Source: Coemansia sp. RSA 922
Taxonomy: Eukaryota > Kickxellomycota > Kickxellomycetes > Kickxellales > Kickxellaceae
Reading direction: 5' to 3'
DNA: 17,104 nt
Assembly (NCBI GenBank): GCA_027577415.1
Contig: JANBQS010000478.1
Coordinates: 1 to 17,104, forward strand
In this document: one piece after another, positions 1 through 6,497 of the stretch
Numbering within the stretch: position 1 is the first letter of the stretch
Layout of the letters: every line of letters starts with the position of its first letter
Notes under the pieces: model-generated
Told to the model about the DNA's origin: nothing
Database searches by the model: none
What the model saw: only the letters and a program-made list of their open reading frames with translations
Made by a program: the position numbers and the translations under genes

Positions 1-113
1 CTGGATTCGCCCGTAGTCGTTAGACACAATGGACTAACCAGTCCCTCTCATTGCGCTTCAGCATTGTCCCTTGCACCATTGCAAATGACATGTCCGACTA
101 TGCTCCCTACCAG
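1..113. other. 3' flank of MDM10, no gene assigned
   Basis: This short edge segment lies downstream of the MDM10 stop codon. It is not AT-rich like most other 3' flanks in the window. Plus-strand frame 1 is open from base 1 and runs on into the antisense of MDM10. Plus-strand frame 3 ends in a TAG at about 21-23, so the tail of a converging plus-strand gene is possible but cannot be tested from so few codons. I recognise nothing in it. Confidence 0.3.
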
Positions 114-1574
114 CTACACAAACCACTGGAGCTGCAAGCCAAATGACTGGACCAGCTGTCTCATCCCGGTCGACGATGTGGGCGAGTTCACCGAGCCAAG
201 TCCTTCACTGTTGAATGCCAGGCTCACGCTAAACACCATGTTTCCAACGCGAGTGTCTGCAAGGAATCGCAGTCCCTGCGAGCCGCTCCACCGTGCCTTG
301 ACCATGCTATTGCGATCGAGCTGCCACTCCACACCCGCCGCCAGTTCCGAATTTAAGCTAAAGACGTTAAAGTCGTACCGGGCCGCCGTGCACAGGCTTG
401 GGCGCAGCTGTTGAGTCCACGCCAGGGACAAGTGGCCCATGATTGGGTTCAGCACACACGTCAGCTCTGAGAAGAGGGGCAGGTCGTACCGGTACCGCGC
501 GCCGACCGAGATGCCGCCACTTGCATCTTGAGCTCCGTAGTAGACCTCGCTGCCAACGGAGAACCGACCATGGGTCTTGTCGCGAACCACTCGCTTGGCG
601 TCCTGGTCGCTGCCGCGATAATACGCAAACGCCGCCTCGTCGAGGGCACGAACATCACCAAAGTTGTACTGGCCTCTCAAGCCAAAGACTCCGCCGCTAG
701 TACCAAACATCGCCTCACTGCTCCACCGCCGCCTGTTAATGGCATGCTGTATGACCAACTGCAGATCGGGATGCGCACCAGCCACGCTGATGCCGCTGAT
801 AGCTAGCTCAGACGTCTCCGAGCGCCGTAGTGTATACGATCCAGTCATGGACGACAGAGATGGGTACATTTGTGCAAGCAGCAGATAGTCGCCAGCGTGA
901 CTAGAAGACTGCGCAGACATATCGTGCCCAGTTTCGCGGTAGTCGGGATTACCAATGTCCCAGTTGCACTTCCATACGCCAGATCTGATGCCGTGCAGCA
1001 GATTTGAGGATGCCTGCTCGTCTTGAACTTGCTGACCCCTCACAAATGCAAAGTCGCTGCTGCCACCATTCGCAGCGGCATGGACCAGCGTGTCGCTGCG
1101 GCTGAGTGGGGCTAAAGGAGACGGCGAAAACCCAGCTAAAACCATCTCGGCCTGGGGCTCAGAGTTGAGTTTAGACGCTAGTCCAGATACACCACCATCC
1201 TTTTGCTCGCCCAGTACCGGTATATTGGCAGCTGCCGTCAGTGCATCGGTGGCATTAGCAACAGCAACTGGTGTTACTGTTGTCGCTGTCGCTGCTGTTC
1301 TTGCTGTTAATGGCAGGGCAAACAAGGGCCGGGATGACGCTAGATACCCGATCGAGGACGCTCGTCTCGGGATCATCGAAAACACCAGCTGAGAGCTCAG
1401 GCTGTTGCTGACGCTGCGACCCGTGCTAACCGAGAGTCCATACGGGATGGAAAAGTCCAGGATCGCCTGCGAAGTCTTGCAAAACGTCGCATACGAATTG
1501 CACTCGTCCCAGTACGTTGCCTGGTGGAATTTTCTCGTGAGAAATGGAAAGTAATCGGGCGACGTAAACACCAT
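114..1574 (-). CDS. MDM10: Mdm10, mitochondrial outer-membrane beta-barrel (ERMES and SAM subunit)
   Basis: The protein has 486 residues, close to yeast Mdm10 (about 490). In the family, Mdm10 is the outer-membrane barrel of the ERMES ER-mitochondria tether and also joins the SAM/TOB complex that assembles barrels such as Tom40. The N-terminal signature is clear: FLTRKFHQATYW (11-22), then SQAILDFSIPYG (35-46). Other conserved blocks are GDYLLLAQMYPSLSSM (228-243), RRWSSEAMFG (282-291) and GLRGQYNFG (298-306). The C-terminus ends SFGLQLQW (477-484), which fits the mitochondrial beta-signal pattern polar-x-G-x-x-hydrophobic-x-hydrophobic. Residues about 85-190 are an Ala/Thr/Ser-rich insertion, probably a disordered loop. 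The frame is open two codons further upstream to a TTG, but the first ATG (complement of 1572-1574) places the conserved N-terminus where other Mdm10 proteins have it. No intron is needed. Identity rests on recognised motifs, not on an alignment. Confidence 0.93.
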   Translation of the reverse strand: MVFTSPDYFPFLTRKFHQATYWDECNSYATFCKTSQAILDFSIPYGLSVSTGRSVSNSLSSQLVFSMIPRRASSIGYLASSRPLFALPLTARTAATATTVTPVAVANATDALTAAANIPVLGEQKDGGVSGLASKLNSEPQAEMVLAGFSPSPLAPLSRSDTLVHAAANGGSSDFAFVRGQQVQDEQASSNLLHGIRSGVWKCNWDIGNPDYRETGHDMSAQSSSHAGDYLLLAQMYPSLSSMTGSYTLRRSETSELAISGISVAGAHPDLQLVIQHAINRRRWSSEAMFGTSGGVFGLRGQYNFGDVRALDEAAFAYYRGSDQDAKRVVRDKTHGRFSVGSEVYYGAQDASGGISVGARYRYDLPLFSELTCVLNPIMGHLSLAWTQQLRPSLCTAARYDFNVFSLNSELAAGVEWQLDRNSMVKARWSGSQGLRFLADTRVGNMVFSVSLAFNSEGLGSVNSPTSSTGMRQLVQSFGLQLQWFV

Positions 1575-1620
1575 TAGCAAGGATAATTAAATGCACAAAG
1601 TAAAGTGGAGTGTCAAAGGT

Positions 1621-1636
1621 GATGATGATGATGATG
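1621..1636. repeat. GAT trinucleotide microsatellite
   Basis: Five GAT units plus a G occur in the 283-bp gap between the MDM10 start and the RPSA stop, about 47 bp upstream of the MDM10 ATG. They would lie in the MDM10 leader or promoter, as an ATC/CAT run on the coding strand. The rest of the gap shows no other gene. Confidence 0.8.
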
Positions 1637-1792
1637 TAGTCGTTGTATTGGAGCCCTGTATGGGCACGAGCAAGATCGGAGATCACCAACTAGCTAGAAA
1701 TTAACACAACATCTGTGAATGTTTGGAGTATTTCTTTTGTAAAAACCAGTAACTGCAAGATATATGAAAGAACATAAGCCGCAGCGCACTCC

Positions 1793-1798
1793 TTTATT
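1793..1798 (-). terminator. Polyadenylation hexamer of the RPSA gene
   Basis: An AATAAA hexamer reads on the minus strand about 60 nt past the RPSA stop codon, in the position expected for a eukaryotic 3'-end signal. Only the hexamer is seen; the cleavage site is unknown. Confidence 0.5.
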
Positions 1799-1857
1799 GG
1801 ACGATAACAGCAAAGAGGCGCGCAACGGACTTCGCCGCAAACCTATAGCGCAGCTTA

Positions 1858-2685
1858 TTAAGCGGTCCAGCCAGAGTTGGCGGCACCCTCGGCAGCCCAG
1901 TCAGCAGCGGGGGCAGCGTTCTCGGGATCCCAGTCAGCTCCCTCAGCCGACTCCCAGTTGCCAGCACCAGCGGCAGCGGCGCCCTCAGCACCCTCAGCCG
2001 ACTCCCAGGCGCCACCCTCAGCAGCCTTCTCGCCAGCGGCCTCAAGGTCCTTCTCAACCTCTTCGGGGTCGCGGTAGAAGAACATGTCAACCATGACGTT
2101 CCAGGCCTCGTCGCGGGCAAGGGTGCCGCGCAGACGGAGGACCTCACGGGCCAGGAGCCAGAAGCCGAGGCCGATGGCGTGCTTGCCAGAGTTGTTGATC
2201 GGGATGGCGATGTCAACGTGCTCCAGAGGAGAGTCGGTGTTGCAGAACGCAATCACGGGGATGTTGACATACGAGGCCTCCTTGATGGCCTGAGCGTCGG
2301 CGTGGGGGTCAGCGACGATGATGATGCGGGGCTCCTTGAACTGGCGGGTGATGTAGTTAGTGAAGTTACCCGGGGTGAAGCGACCGGCAATGGCCTGGGC
2401 GCCGGTGTGGGTACCGAACTTGAGGACAGCACGCTGGCCGAACGAGCGGGAAGAGATGACGCACACATCGTTGGGGTTCTCGATGGCAGCGAGGACACGC
2501 GCGGCCAGGATCAGCTTCTCCCAGGTCTTGACGGGGTTGATGAGGTGGACACCATCCTCACGACGCTTGAAGACGTACGACAACATGTGAGAGTCAACGT
2601 TCTGGGCTCCAAGGTGGGCCTGGGCGCTCAGGAGGAGCTGGATGTCCTCGTTGGTGGCGTTGAGGCAAGCGGGAACGTTAGACAT
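1858..2685 (-). CDS. RPS0: 40S ribosomal protein uS2 (RPSA / Rps0)
   Basis: The 275-residue protein is the eukaryotic small-subunit protein uS2, needed for 40S maturation and translation. The uS2 core spans about residues 8-208, with conserved segments [10 protein letters not shown] (20-29), NPVKTWEKL (50-58), [10 protein letters not shown] (101-110), [11 protein letters not shown] (124-134) and [14 protein letters not shown] (149-162). After it comes an acidic Ala/Glu/Trp tail (about 208-275), the counterpart of the E/D-W-S repeats in animal RPSA. The frame is open to 2760 with 25 more codons, but those encode a hydrophobic stretch absent from the family. The ATG at 2685 has an A at -3 and matches known N-termini. 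Third positions are overwhelmingly C or G with few codons per amino acid, as in highly expressed genes and unlike the neighbours. A pyrimidine-rich leader (complement of about 2717-2731) precedes it. Confidence 0.97.
   Translation of the reverse strand: MSNVPACLNATNEDIQLLLSAQAHLGAQNVDSHMLSYVFKRREDGVHLINPVKTWEKLILAARVLAAIENPNDVCVISSRSFGQRAVLKFGTHTGAQAIAGRFTPGNFTNYITRQFKEPRIIIVADPHADAQAIKEASYVNIPVIAFCNTDSPLEHVDIAIPINNSGKHAIGLGFWLLAREVLRLRGTLARDEAWNVMVDMFFYRDPEEVEKDLEAAGEKAAEGGAWESAEGAEGAAAAGAGNWESAEGADWDPENAAPAADWAAEGAANSGWTA
1940..2008. repeat. 18-bp direct repeat in the RPSA acidic tail
   Basis: The same 18 bases occur exactly at 1940-1957 and 1991-2008, a period of 51 bp or 17 codons. In frame they encode the two WESAEG units of the uS2 tail (residues 227-232 and 244-249). 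The pattern suggests expansion of the tail by short in-frame duplication. Confidence 0.85.
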
Positions 2686-2974
2686 TTTGCTACACACCAC
2701 AAATACAAACAGTAATTGAGAGGGGAGGGAATTAGTGACTGCAATTGCAATAATAAACATCGTCAGCGATATCCAAGACCTTTGTGCTATAGGTCCAGGC
2801 GCTTGTATAGTGTGCTATCAGGGTCCACACGGCTGCTCCTACTCCCAGCAAGGCGGACCAGTCTCCAACCACAAACACGCTGCAATTAGCCCAAAGTCGC
2901 ATAGCTGGACGACAACTTGGCGAGACTGGTTCCCCCTCGTCGCCATTTCACGGTCTGGGAGGGGTGGATTCAGC

Positions 2975-3002
2975 AATTTGAATTTGACAATAGATTCAAA
3001 TT
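2975..3002. repeat. 9-bp perfect inverted repeat
   Basis: AATTTGAAT at 2975-2983 is the exact reverse complement of ATTCAAATT at 2994-3002, with a 10-base spacer. It lies about 290 bp upstream of the RPSA ATG. It could be a dimeric regulator site or chance in AT-rich sequence; nothing in the window decides. Confidence 0.6.
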
Positions 3003-3216
3003 CGAAATTCAGGGATTGGCATTTGGCAAGCCCCGAGCGTCGCATGGCGTGAGTGGATGCAGCAAAAATGCTAGTTCATCGCATCCAACGCATCAGTAAC
3101 GGCGTCGTCGAATCCATCCCGCATCTGTCGACGCATCCATCCACTGCCGGTTCTCGGCGTCGCGTATCCATCGGAGCAAAAATGACATCGATATTGCTAT
3201 ACTTACGCAAAAATTA

Positions 3217-3223
3217 TATAAAA
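3217..3223 (+). promoter_or_regulatory. TATA-box-like element inside an AT-rich near-palindrome
   Basis: TATAAAA reads on the plus strand at 3217-3223, inside a segment (3213-3233) whose ends ATTATA and TATAAT are inverted. TATAAAAA also reads on the minus strand (3224-3231), so it could act in both directions. An ATG follows 39 nt after the plus-strand element. Confidence 0.35.
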
Positions 3224-3255
3224 TTTTTATAATCCGACTTTGAGGTGTCCGCAAG

Positions 3256-3396
3256 ATGGTTGAAAGAGTGAAACACTTGTTGGTTGTCGAAGCCGCAGCA
3301 CTCTCGCCAGAGTGGCGCCCCATCATCGAATACTTTTGCACAGGCAATCAGCGTATTTGTTATTGGCCTGATCCAAGATCACGTGCTCCGAGATAA
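3256..3396 (+). CDS. Possible small ORF, 46 codons, no recognised family
   Basis: An ATG-to-TAA frame of 46 codons starts 39 nt after a TATA-like box and ends before the convergent 3' flank of the GCS gene. The start has a G at -3 and a G at +4 (GCAAGATGG). The peptide begins MVERVKHLLVVEAAAL and contains LSPEWRPIIEYF and a C-terminal ICYWPDPRSR. It has Trp, Tyr and Cys and no low-complexity run, so it does not look like translated AT-rich noise. I recognise no family and see no signal peptide or membrane segment. It could be a real microprotein, a relic exon or chance; a frame this short is expected by chance in about 800 bp. Confidence 0.2.
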   Translation: MVERVKHLLVVEAAALSPEWRPIIEYFCTGNQRICYWPDPRSRAPR

Positions 3397-3416
3397 ATGA
3401 AATATATGTTATTACT

Positions 3417-3437
3417 GGGGTTTCTGGCTAAAACCCC
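3417..3437 (-). repeat. 7-bp stem-loop in the GCS 3' flank
   Basis: GGGGTTT (3417-3423) and AAACCCC (3431-3437) are perfect inverted arms around a 7-base loop. On the minus strand it begins about 33 nt past the GCS stop codon and so may fold in the 3' UTR. Function unknown. Confidence 0.5.
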
Positions 3438-3469
3438 CAACCAGCGCAAATAAGTTAATATAGAAAAGC

Positions 3470-4756
3470 TCACTTGAGGACCTCCACGGTGCCATTCAAA
3501 TGAAACCGGAACACTTGGCCTCGCCAGGTCACTGTGTCGCCAACGATGGCAACTAGCCACAGCGGAAGGGCCAGAATCTCGCGGCAGATCCAGCTAAAGG
3601 CGAACCAAGGCCAGCTCTGCGGAGAACCATGGTTGATGCGGTAAAAGAACAGCATGTCGAGAGCAAACCAGCACGACAGGAATGTGCTGAACGTTGAATA
3701 TACATTGAATCCATACAGGTGGTTCAGCGCCCACGACGTCAAGGCACCCAACAGGATCGATTCAGTTAGCGGCTCATAAAAGGTAGCAAGTGTGACGTTG
3801 TACTTTCGTGTGCGCACCCACCGAATACGACGGCTGCAGTACTCAAAGAGCGAGCCAATATCTGCCGGTTGGCGGGCCAGGTCTCCAGTCATTGTGTGGC
3901 CCCAACCAGAGTGCCACAGCGCCTGTCCGATCATGTTGTCCTCTGCTAGATAGTGGCCGAATGCCGCCAGACCGCCAACGTTGTCCAACGCGCTCTTGTA
4001 GTAGATATTAGATTTCCCAGTCAGGCAGCTGGCAATGCCGACGGCATTGATGGCCAGATACATGCGACAGTGGTTGGTGACCAAAAAGGCGTGATCGAGC
4101 ATGGCGCCAAAAGTAGCTGGCGCCTCGCTAAACACGACGTGGTGGATAACACCCATTCTCTTGTTATCCAAGAGCAAGTCCACAGAGCGGCGCAGCGTCC
4201 CAGAGTCCGTGTAGACATTAGAGTCACATATCCACAACAGGTCGCTGTGTGCTTGGGCAAAGGCCTTCATCATGTTGTTGATCTTGGGGTTGATGCCCAC
4301 GTTATCCTGCCCGATGAGCACGCGTGCGCGGGTCTTTGGATAGCACTCGATCAGCTCATTGGCGACTCCAATCGCAGGGTCGTCTGGATCCTCGACGGCA
4401 AACAAAATCTCTACGACGCCCGGGTATTCCTGGCGGAAACTCGACTCGAGCGTGCGACGTAAGCCCAAGTCAAGGCCTTTCAACGGGCGGATAATGGTCA
4501 CTGGCGGGTAGTGCTCGGCTGGGCGGTCAACAAAGGGCCGGGGCTTGACATAGCGGCGCTGCAGCACGCAGTGGGATATGATTATGAGCAGCCACAGAAA
4601 GGCAGCCAGAACCAGGACAAAGTACGCCACCAAATCGGCTTTGAAAAAAGCAACTCTAAACCCAGCCACCCTGTCTTTGGTAGAGCTGGCTGCAGCATGT
4701 GTGATCGTACTCAGAATCCCTGCGCTTGGGCTATTGTGCGCAGCTGCGGTATTCAT
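3470..4756 (-). CDS. GCS1: Ceramide glucosyltransferase (glucosylceramide synthase, GT21)
   Basis: This 428-residue membrane enzyme transfers glucose from UDP-glucose to ceramide to make glucosylceramide, normally at the Golgi. A short hydrophilic N-terminus leads to a membrane anchor (about 41-63). The cytosolic GT-A domain shows the GT21 signatures: PLKGLD (91-96), D1 in VEDPDDPA (D123), GINPKINN (154-161), D2 in ICDSN (D178), D3 in LAEDNM (D273) and the (Q/R)xxRW motif RRIRW (309-313). Hydrophobic segments near the C-terminus (about 330-370 and 384-407) match the family's terminal membrane hairpins. All catalytic aspartates are present and the length is near normal (human 394), so it should be active. 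The ATG at 4756 has an A at -3. The enzyme is missing from S. cerevisiae but common in other fungi, where glucosylceramide supports polarity and growth. Confidence 0.96.
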   Translation of the reverse strand: MNTAAAHNSPSAGILSTITHAAASSTKDRVAGFRVAFFKADLVAYFVLVLAAFLWLLIIISHCVLQRRYVKPRPFVDRPAEHYPPVTIIRPLKGLDLGLRRTLESSFRQEYPGVVEILFAVEDPDDPAIGVANELIECYPKTRARVLIGQDNVGINPKINNMMKAFAQAHSDLLWICDSNVYTDSGTLRRSVDLLLDNKRMGVIHHVVFSEAPATFGAMLDHAFLVTNHCRMYLAINAVGIASCLTGKSNIYYKSALDNVGGLAAFGHYLAEDNMIGQALWHSGWGHTMTGDLARQPADIGSLFEYCSRRIRWVRTRKYNVTLATFYEPLTESILLGALTSWALNHLYGFNVYSTFSTFLSCWFALDMLFFYRINHGSPQSWPWFAFSWICREILALPLWLVAIVGDTVTWRGQVFRFHLNGTVEVLK

Positions 4757-5412
4757 TTTTCAAAGCCTGCTCTGTGCCTGCAGGTACTCGCTGTCAGCTG
4801 GTTTTCGATAGTAGCTGGTGAGAACAAAAAAAAAGTGAATGGCCGCAGTTCCAAAGTGTTCGAGTGAGTATTTATCAAAGGCGTGCTGGTAGAAAAGGGC
4901 GCAAACGACACTGGCGTAGGGCAAAAAAAATTAAAGAGGCGAGCAAGAGCCAGCTCCGCCAGGAGTTAATAAGCAGAAGGCGGGGAGCGAAAGTGCGATA
5001 GAAGGCGATATACGTGGCCGTGTAGCACAGGCACAGGCAGACAAGGCGACAAGCGTGTGTATAACAAAAGAGAGCAAAAAAGAAATGGGGGAGAAAATTG
5101 ACCAAGTAAAGAAGTAAGGGGAGGAATCCAAAGACAGCGTGGACTTTAGAGAAGAGCTCCCTAAGCTCTACGGTAGTCGGAAATGGTGGGCAAGCGTGTC
5201 AAAGGCTTTGTCCAGGCCAGGTAAAAGTCTCGCAGATTTGGCTGCAAGGATGCCCGTAATCCCCCACTCCCCATGATTGAGAATGAAACTTTTGTAGTCA
5301 GCGGTGGAAATTATTTGTCATCGTCTCTCTTGCTTCTTTACCCACCCCTTCTTCTTCAGACTAGTTTGCTTGTTGTCGATCGCTGAGAGGAGACAACCGA
5401 GTCTAGGCGACA
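4757..5412. promoter_or_regulatory. 656-bp divergent promoter region between GCS and CWC24
   Basis: The start codons of the two flanking genes face away from each other, so both promoters lie here. The segment has A-rich runs (an A9 at 4827-4835, A8 at 4923-4930) and a long purine-rich plus strand around 5065-5130. Near the CWC24 ATG is a pyrimidine-rich stretch ending in AG at 5359. Minus-strand frames here encoding hydrophobic peptides begin with TTG, have no recognisable family and were not called. Confidence 0.5.
5221..5359 (+). other. Candidate 5'-leader intron of CWC24
   Basis: GCCAG|GTAAAAG at 5221 resembles a fungal 5' splice site. The pyrimidine tract at about 5339-5357 ending in CAG at 5359 is a good 3' splice site. 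Splicing would remove 139 bp of leader. An in-frame TAG at 5404-5406 precedes the CWC24 ATG, so the protein would not change. I saw no clear branch-point motif. Confidence 0.3.
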
Positions 5413-6363
5413 ATGACCGACGTTCCAGATAAAGGCCAGACACTGCCGCTATTCAAGAAGAGCAAGCGGCGAGGCGCGAACCTTAGAAAGCGACCGATCG
5501 ATAATGACATTGACGACACTGTCGACAGCGGCGATGCATTAGAAACAGGAGAAGCGGTGCCAGTATCTAAGGGAAGTGCAATAGCTGCACCTCGAGCGCC
5601 AAAGCAGCCGAGGCAGTCCAGCAATACTGTGTCTGGAGGGCCAGACGCTAACAGCCAGGATACAGAGCCGATGACGTCTCAGGCGGTTGACAGCGCCAGC
5701 ACACAAAATGTAACATATCACTACAAGACAGCCATGGACTCTACTAGGTCGGTAGAGTACGATGCACCAAGTGGCACCAGCTCAGGCTTGCTGCCTGCCG
5801 CAGACAGCACCGACGTTGCTGCTTCAACAGATGGCGAGACTTTGTACAAAGGAAAGAAGGGATATAGTAGTAGAATCCAAGCACACGAGGGATCGAGAAA
5901 GGCTGGACCATTCAAGGCGCCATCCAACGTACGTGCAACCAGCGTTTTCGACTACCAGCCCAACTTGTGCAAGGACTACAAGGAGACTGGCTACTGCGGC
6001 TATGGCGACTCGTGCATCTTTCTCCATGACCGCAGCACTTCTAAAACAGGCTGGCAGCTAGAGAAGGAGTTTGAAGAGGCCCAGCAGGGCGTCCAGCGAG
6101 ACAACCCCAAGCTCTGGCAGGTCGAATCTGACTCTGACAACGAAACTAGCAGCGGAAAAGCAGGCCGTAAAAAGGGTAGCACCGAAGAACTTCCGTTCGC
6201 CTGTCTTATCTGTCGCGAGCCATTCACAAAGCCGGTGGTAACAAAATGCCAGCATTACTTTTGCGAGGCGTGTGCGCTGGCGCAATACCGCAAGACGCCA
6301 AAGTGCTTTGCTTGTGGAGCGGCAACAGCCGGAGTCTTCAAGCAGGCAAAGAATTTGCCATAG
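5413..6363 (+). CDS. CWC24: Cwc24/RNF113 pre-mRNA splicing factor (CCCH and RING fingers)
   Basis: The 316-residue protein has the RNF113/Cwc24 architecture: a disordered N-terminus, one CCCH zinc finger and one C3HC4 RING finger. In yeast Cwc24 enters the spliceosome at activation and binds the 5' splice-site region; animal RNF113A is also a ubiquitin ligase. The CCCH finger is C186-x8-C195-x5-C201-x3-H205, just after the family motif FDYQPNLCKDY. The RING is C264, C267, C279, H281, C284, C287, C298, C301, complete. A basic FKKSKRRGANLRKR patch (14-27) is a likely nuclear signal and resembles the family's FKK-x-RN-like start. Residues 28-145 are Ser/Asp/Ala-rich. The start is the first ATG after an in-frame TAG. 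It is divergent from GCS and 134 bp ahead of the next plus-strand gene. Confidence 0.95.
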   Translation: MTDVPDKGQTLPLFKKSKRRGANLRKRPIDNDIDDTVDSGDALETGEAVPVSKGSAIAAPRAPKQPRQSSNTVSGGPDANSQDTEPMTSQAVDSASTQNVTYHYKTAMDSTRSVEYDAPSGTSSGLLPAADSTDVAASTDGETLYKGKKGYSSRIQAHEGSRKAGPFKAPSNVRATSVFDYQPNLCKDYKETGYCGYGDSCIFLHDRSTSKTGWQLEKEFEEAQQGVQRDNPKLWQVESDSDNETSSGKAGRKKGSTEELPFACLICREPFTKPVVTKCQHYFCEACALAQYRKTPKCFACGAATAGVFKQAKNLP

Positions 6364-6368
6364 CATTC

Positions 6369-6378
6369 GGCACGTGCC
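6369..6378. promoter_or_regulatory. GGCACGTGCC palindrome (E-box)
   Basis: A perfect 10-bp palindrome centred on CACGTG begins 6 bp after the CWC24 stop and about 120 bp upstream of the next start codon. CACGTG is the core site of fungal bHLH factors such as Cbf1 and Pho4. Placement suits a promoter element of the downstream gene, but use is inferred. Confidence 0.35.
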
Positions 6379-6450
6379 TTCCGCGTGCCTTACAAACCTA
6401 AGATCAAATCCGATATCTCTTTCTCGTCTGTTTGAAACTTTTTAAAACTA

Positions 6451-6489
6451 TTTTTTTTTTCCTCTCAATTTTAAAAAAAAAAAAAAAAA
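6451..6489. promoter_or_regulatory. T10 and A17 homopolymer tracts before the HAX1-like gene
   Basis: Ten T (6451-6460) and seventeen A (6473-6489) lie within the 134-bp gap; the A tract ends 8 nt before the ATG. Such poly(dA:dT) tracts often exclude nucleosomes in fungal promoters. The A tract is probably in the leader and its exact length may be uncertain from sequencing. Confidence 0.45.
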
Positions 6490-6497
6490 GACTTTGA

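Larger units (their letters stand above)
2686..3469. other. 784-bp intergenic region: RPSA promoter and GCS 3' flank
   Basis: This is the longest gap in the window, between two minus-strand genes. Its left part must carry the RPSA promoter. It contains a 9-bp inverted repeat (2975-3002), four ATCCA motifs near 3082, 3112, 3135 and 3166, and a 10-base direct repeat at 3061-3070 and 3175-3184. An AT-rich TATA-like segment (3213-3233), a CACGTG E-box core (3380-3385) and a stem-loop (3417-3437) follow. Apart from the doubtful 46-codon ORF at 3256-3396, I see no convincing coding sequence and no tRNA. Confidence 0.6.

Noticed and set aside
1619..1690. GTGATGA resembling a snoRNA box C
   Set aside because: It is part of the GAT microsatellite, with no CTGA box D at a suitable distance.
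2179..2715. Plus-strand 178-codon open frame opposite RPSA
   Set aside because: Shadow of the GC-rich, codon-biased uS2 gene; Val/Gly/Asp-rich peptide with no family.
2990..3005. GATTCAAATTC resembling a tRNA T-loop (B box)
   Set aside because: No matching A box, acceptor stem or anticodon arm upstream; explained by the inverted repeat.
3953..4462. Plus-strand 169-codon open frame opposite GCS
   Set aside because: It is antisense to the conserved GT21 domain and has no recognisable protein features.
4875..5131. Hydrophobic minus-strand peptides in the GCS leader
   Set aside because: They begin with TTG, are Leu/Phe/Cys-rich because of pyrimidine-rich sequence, and match no family.
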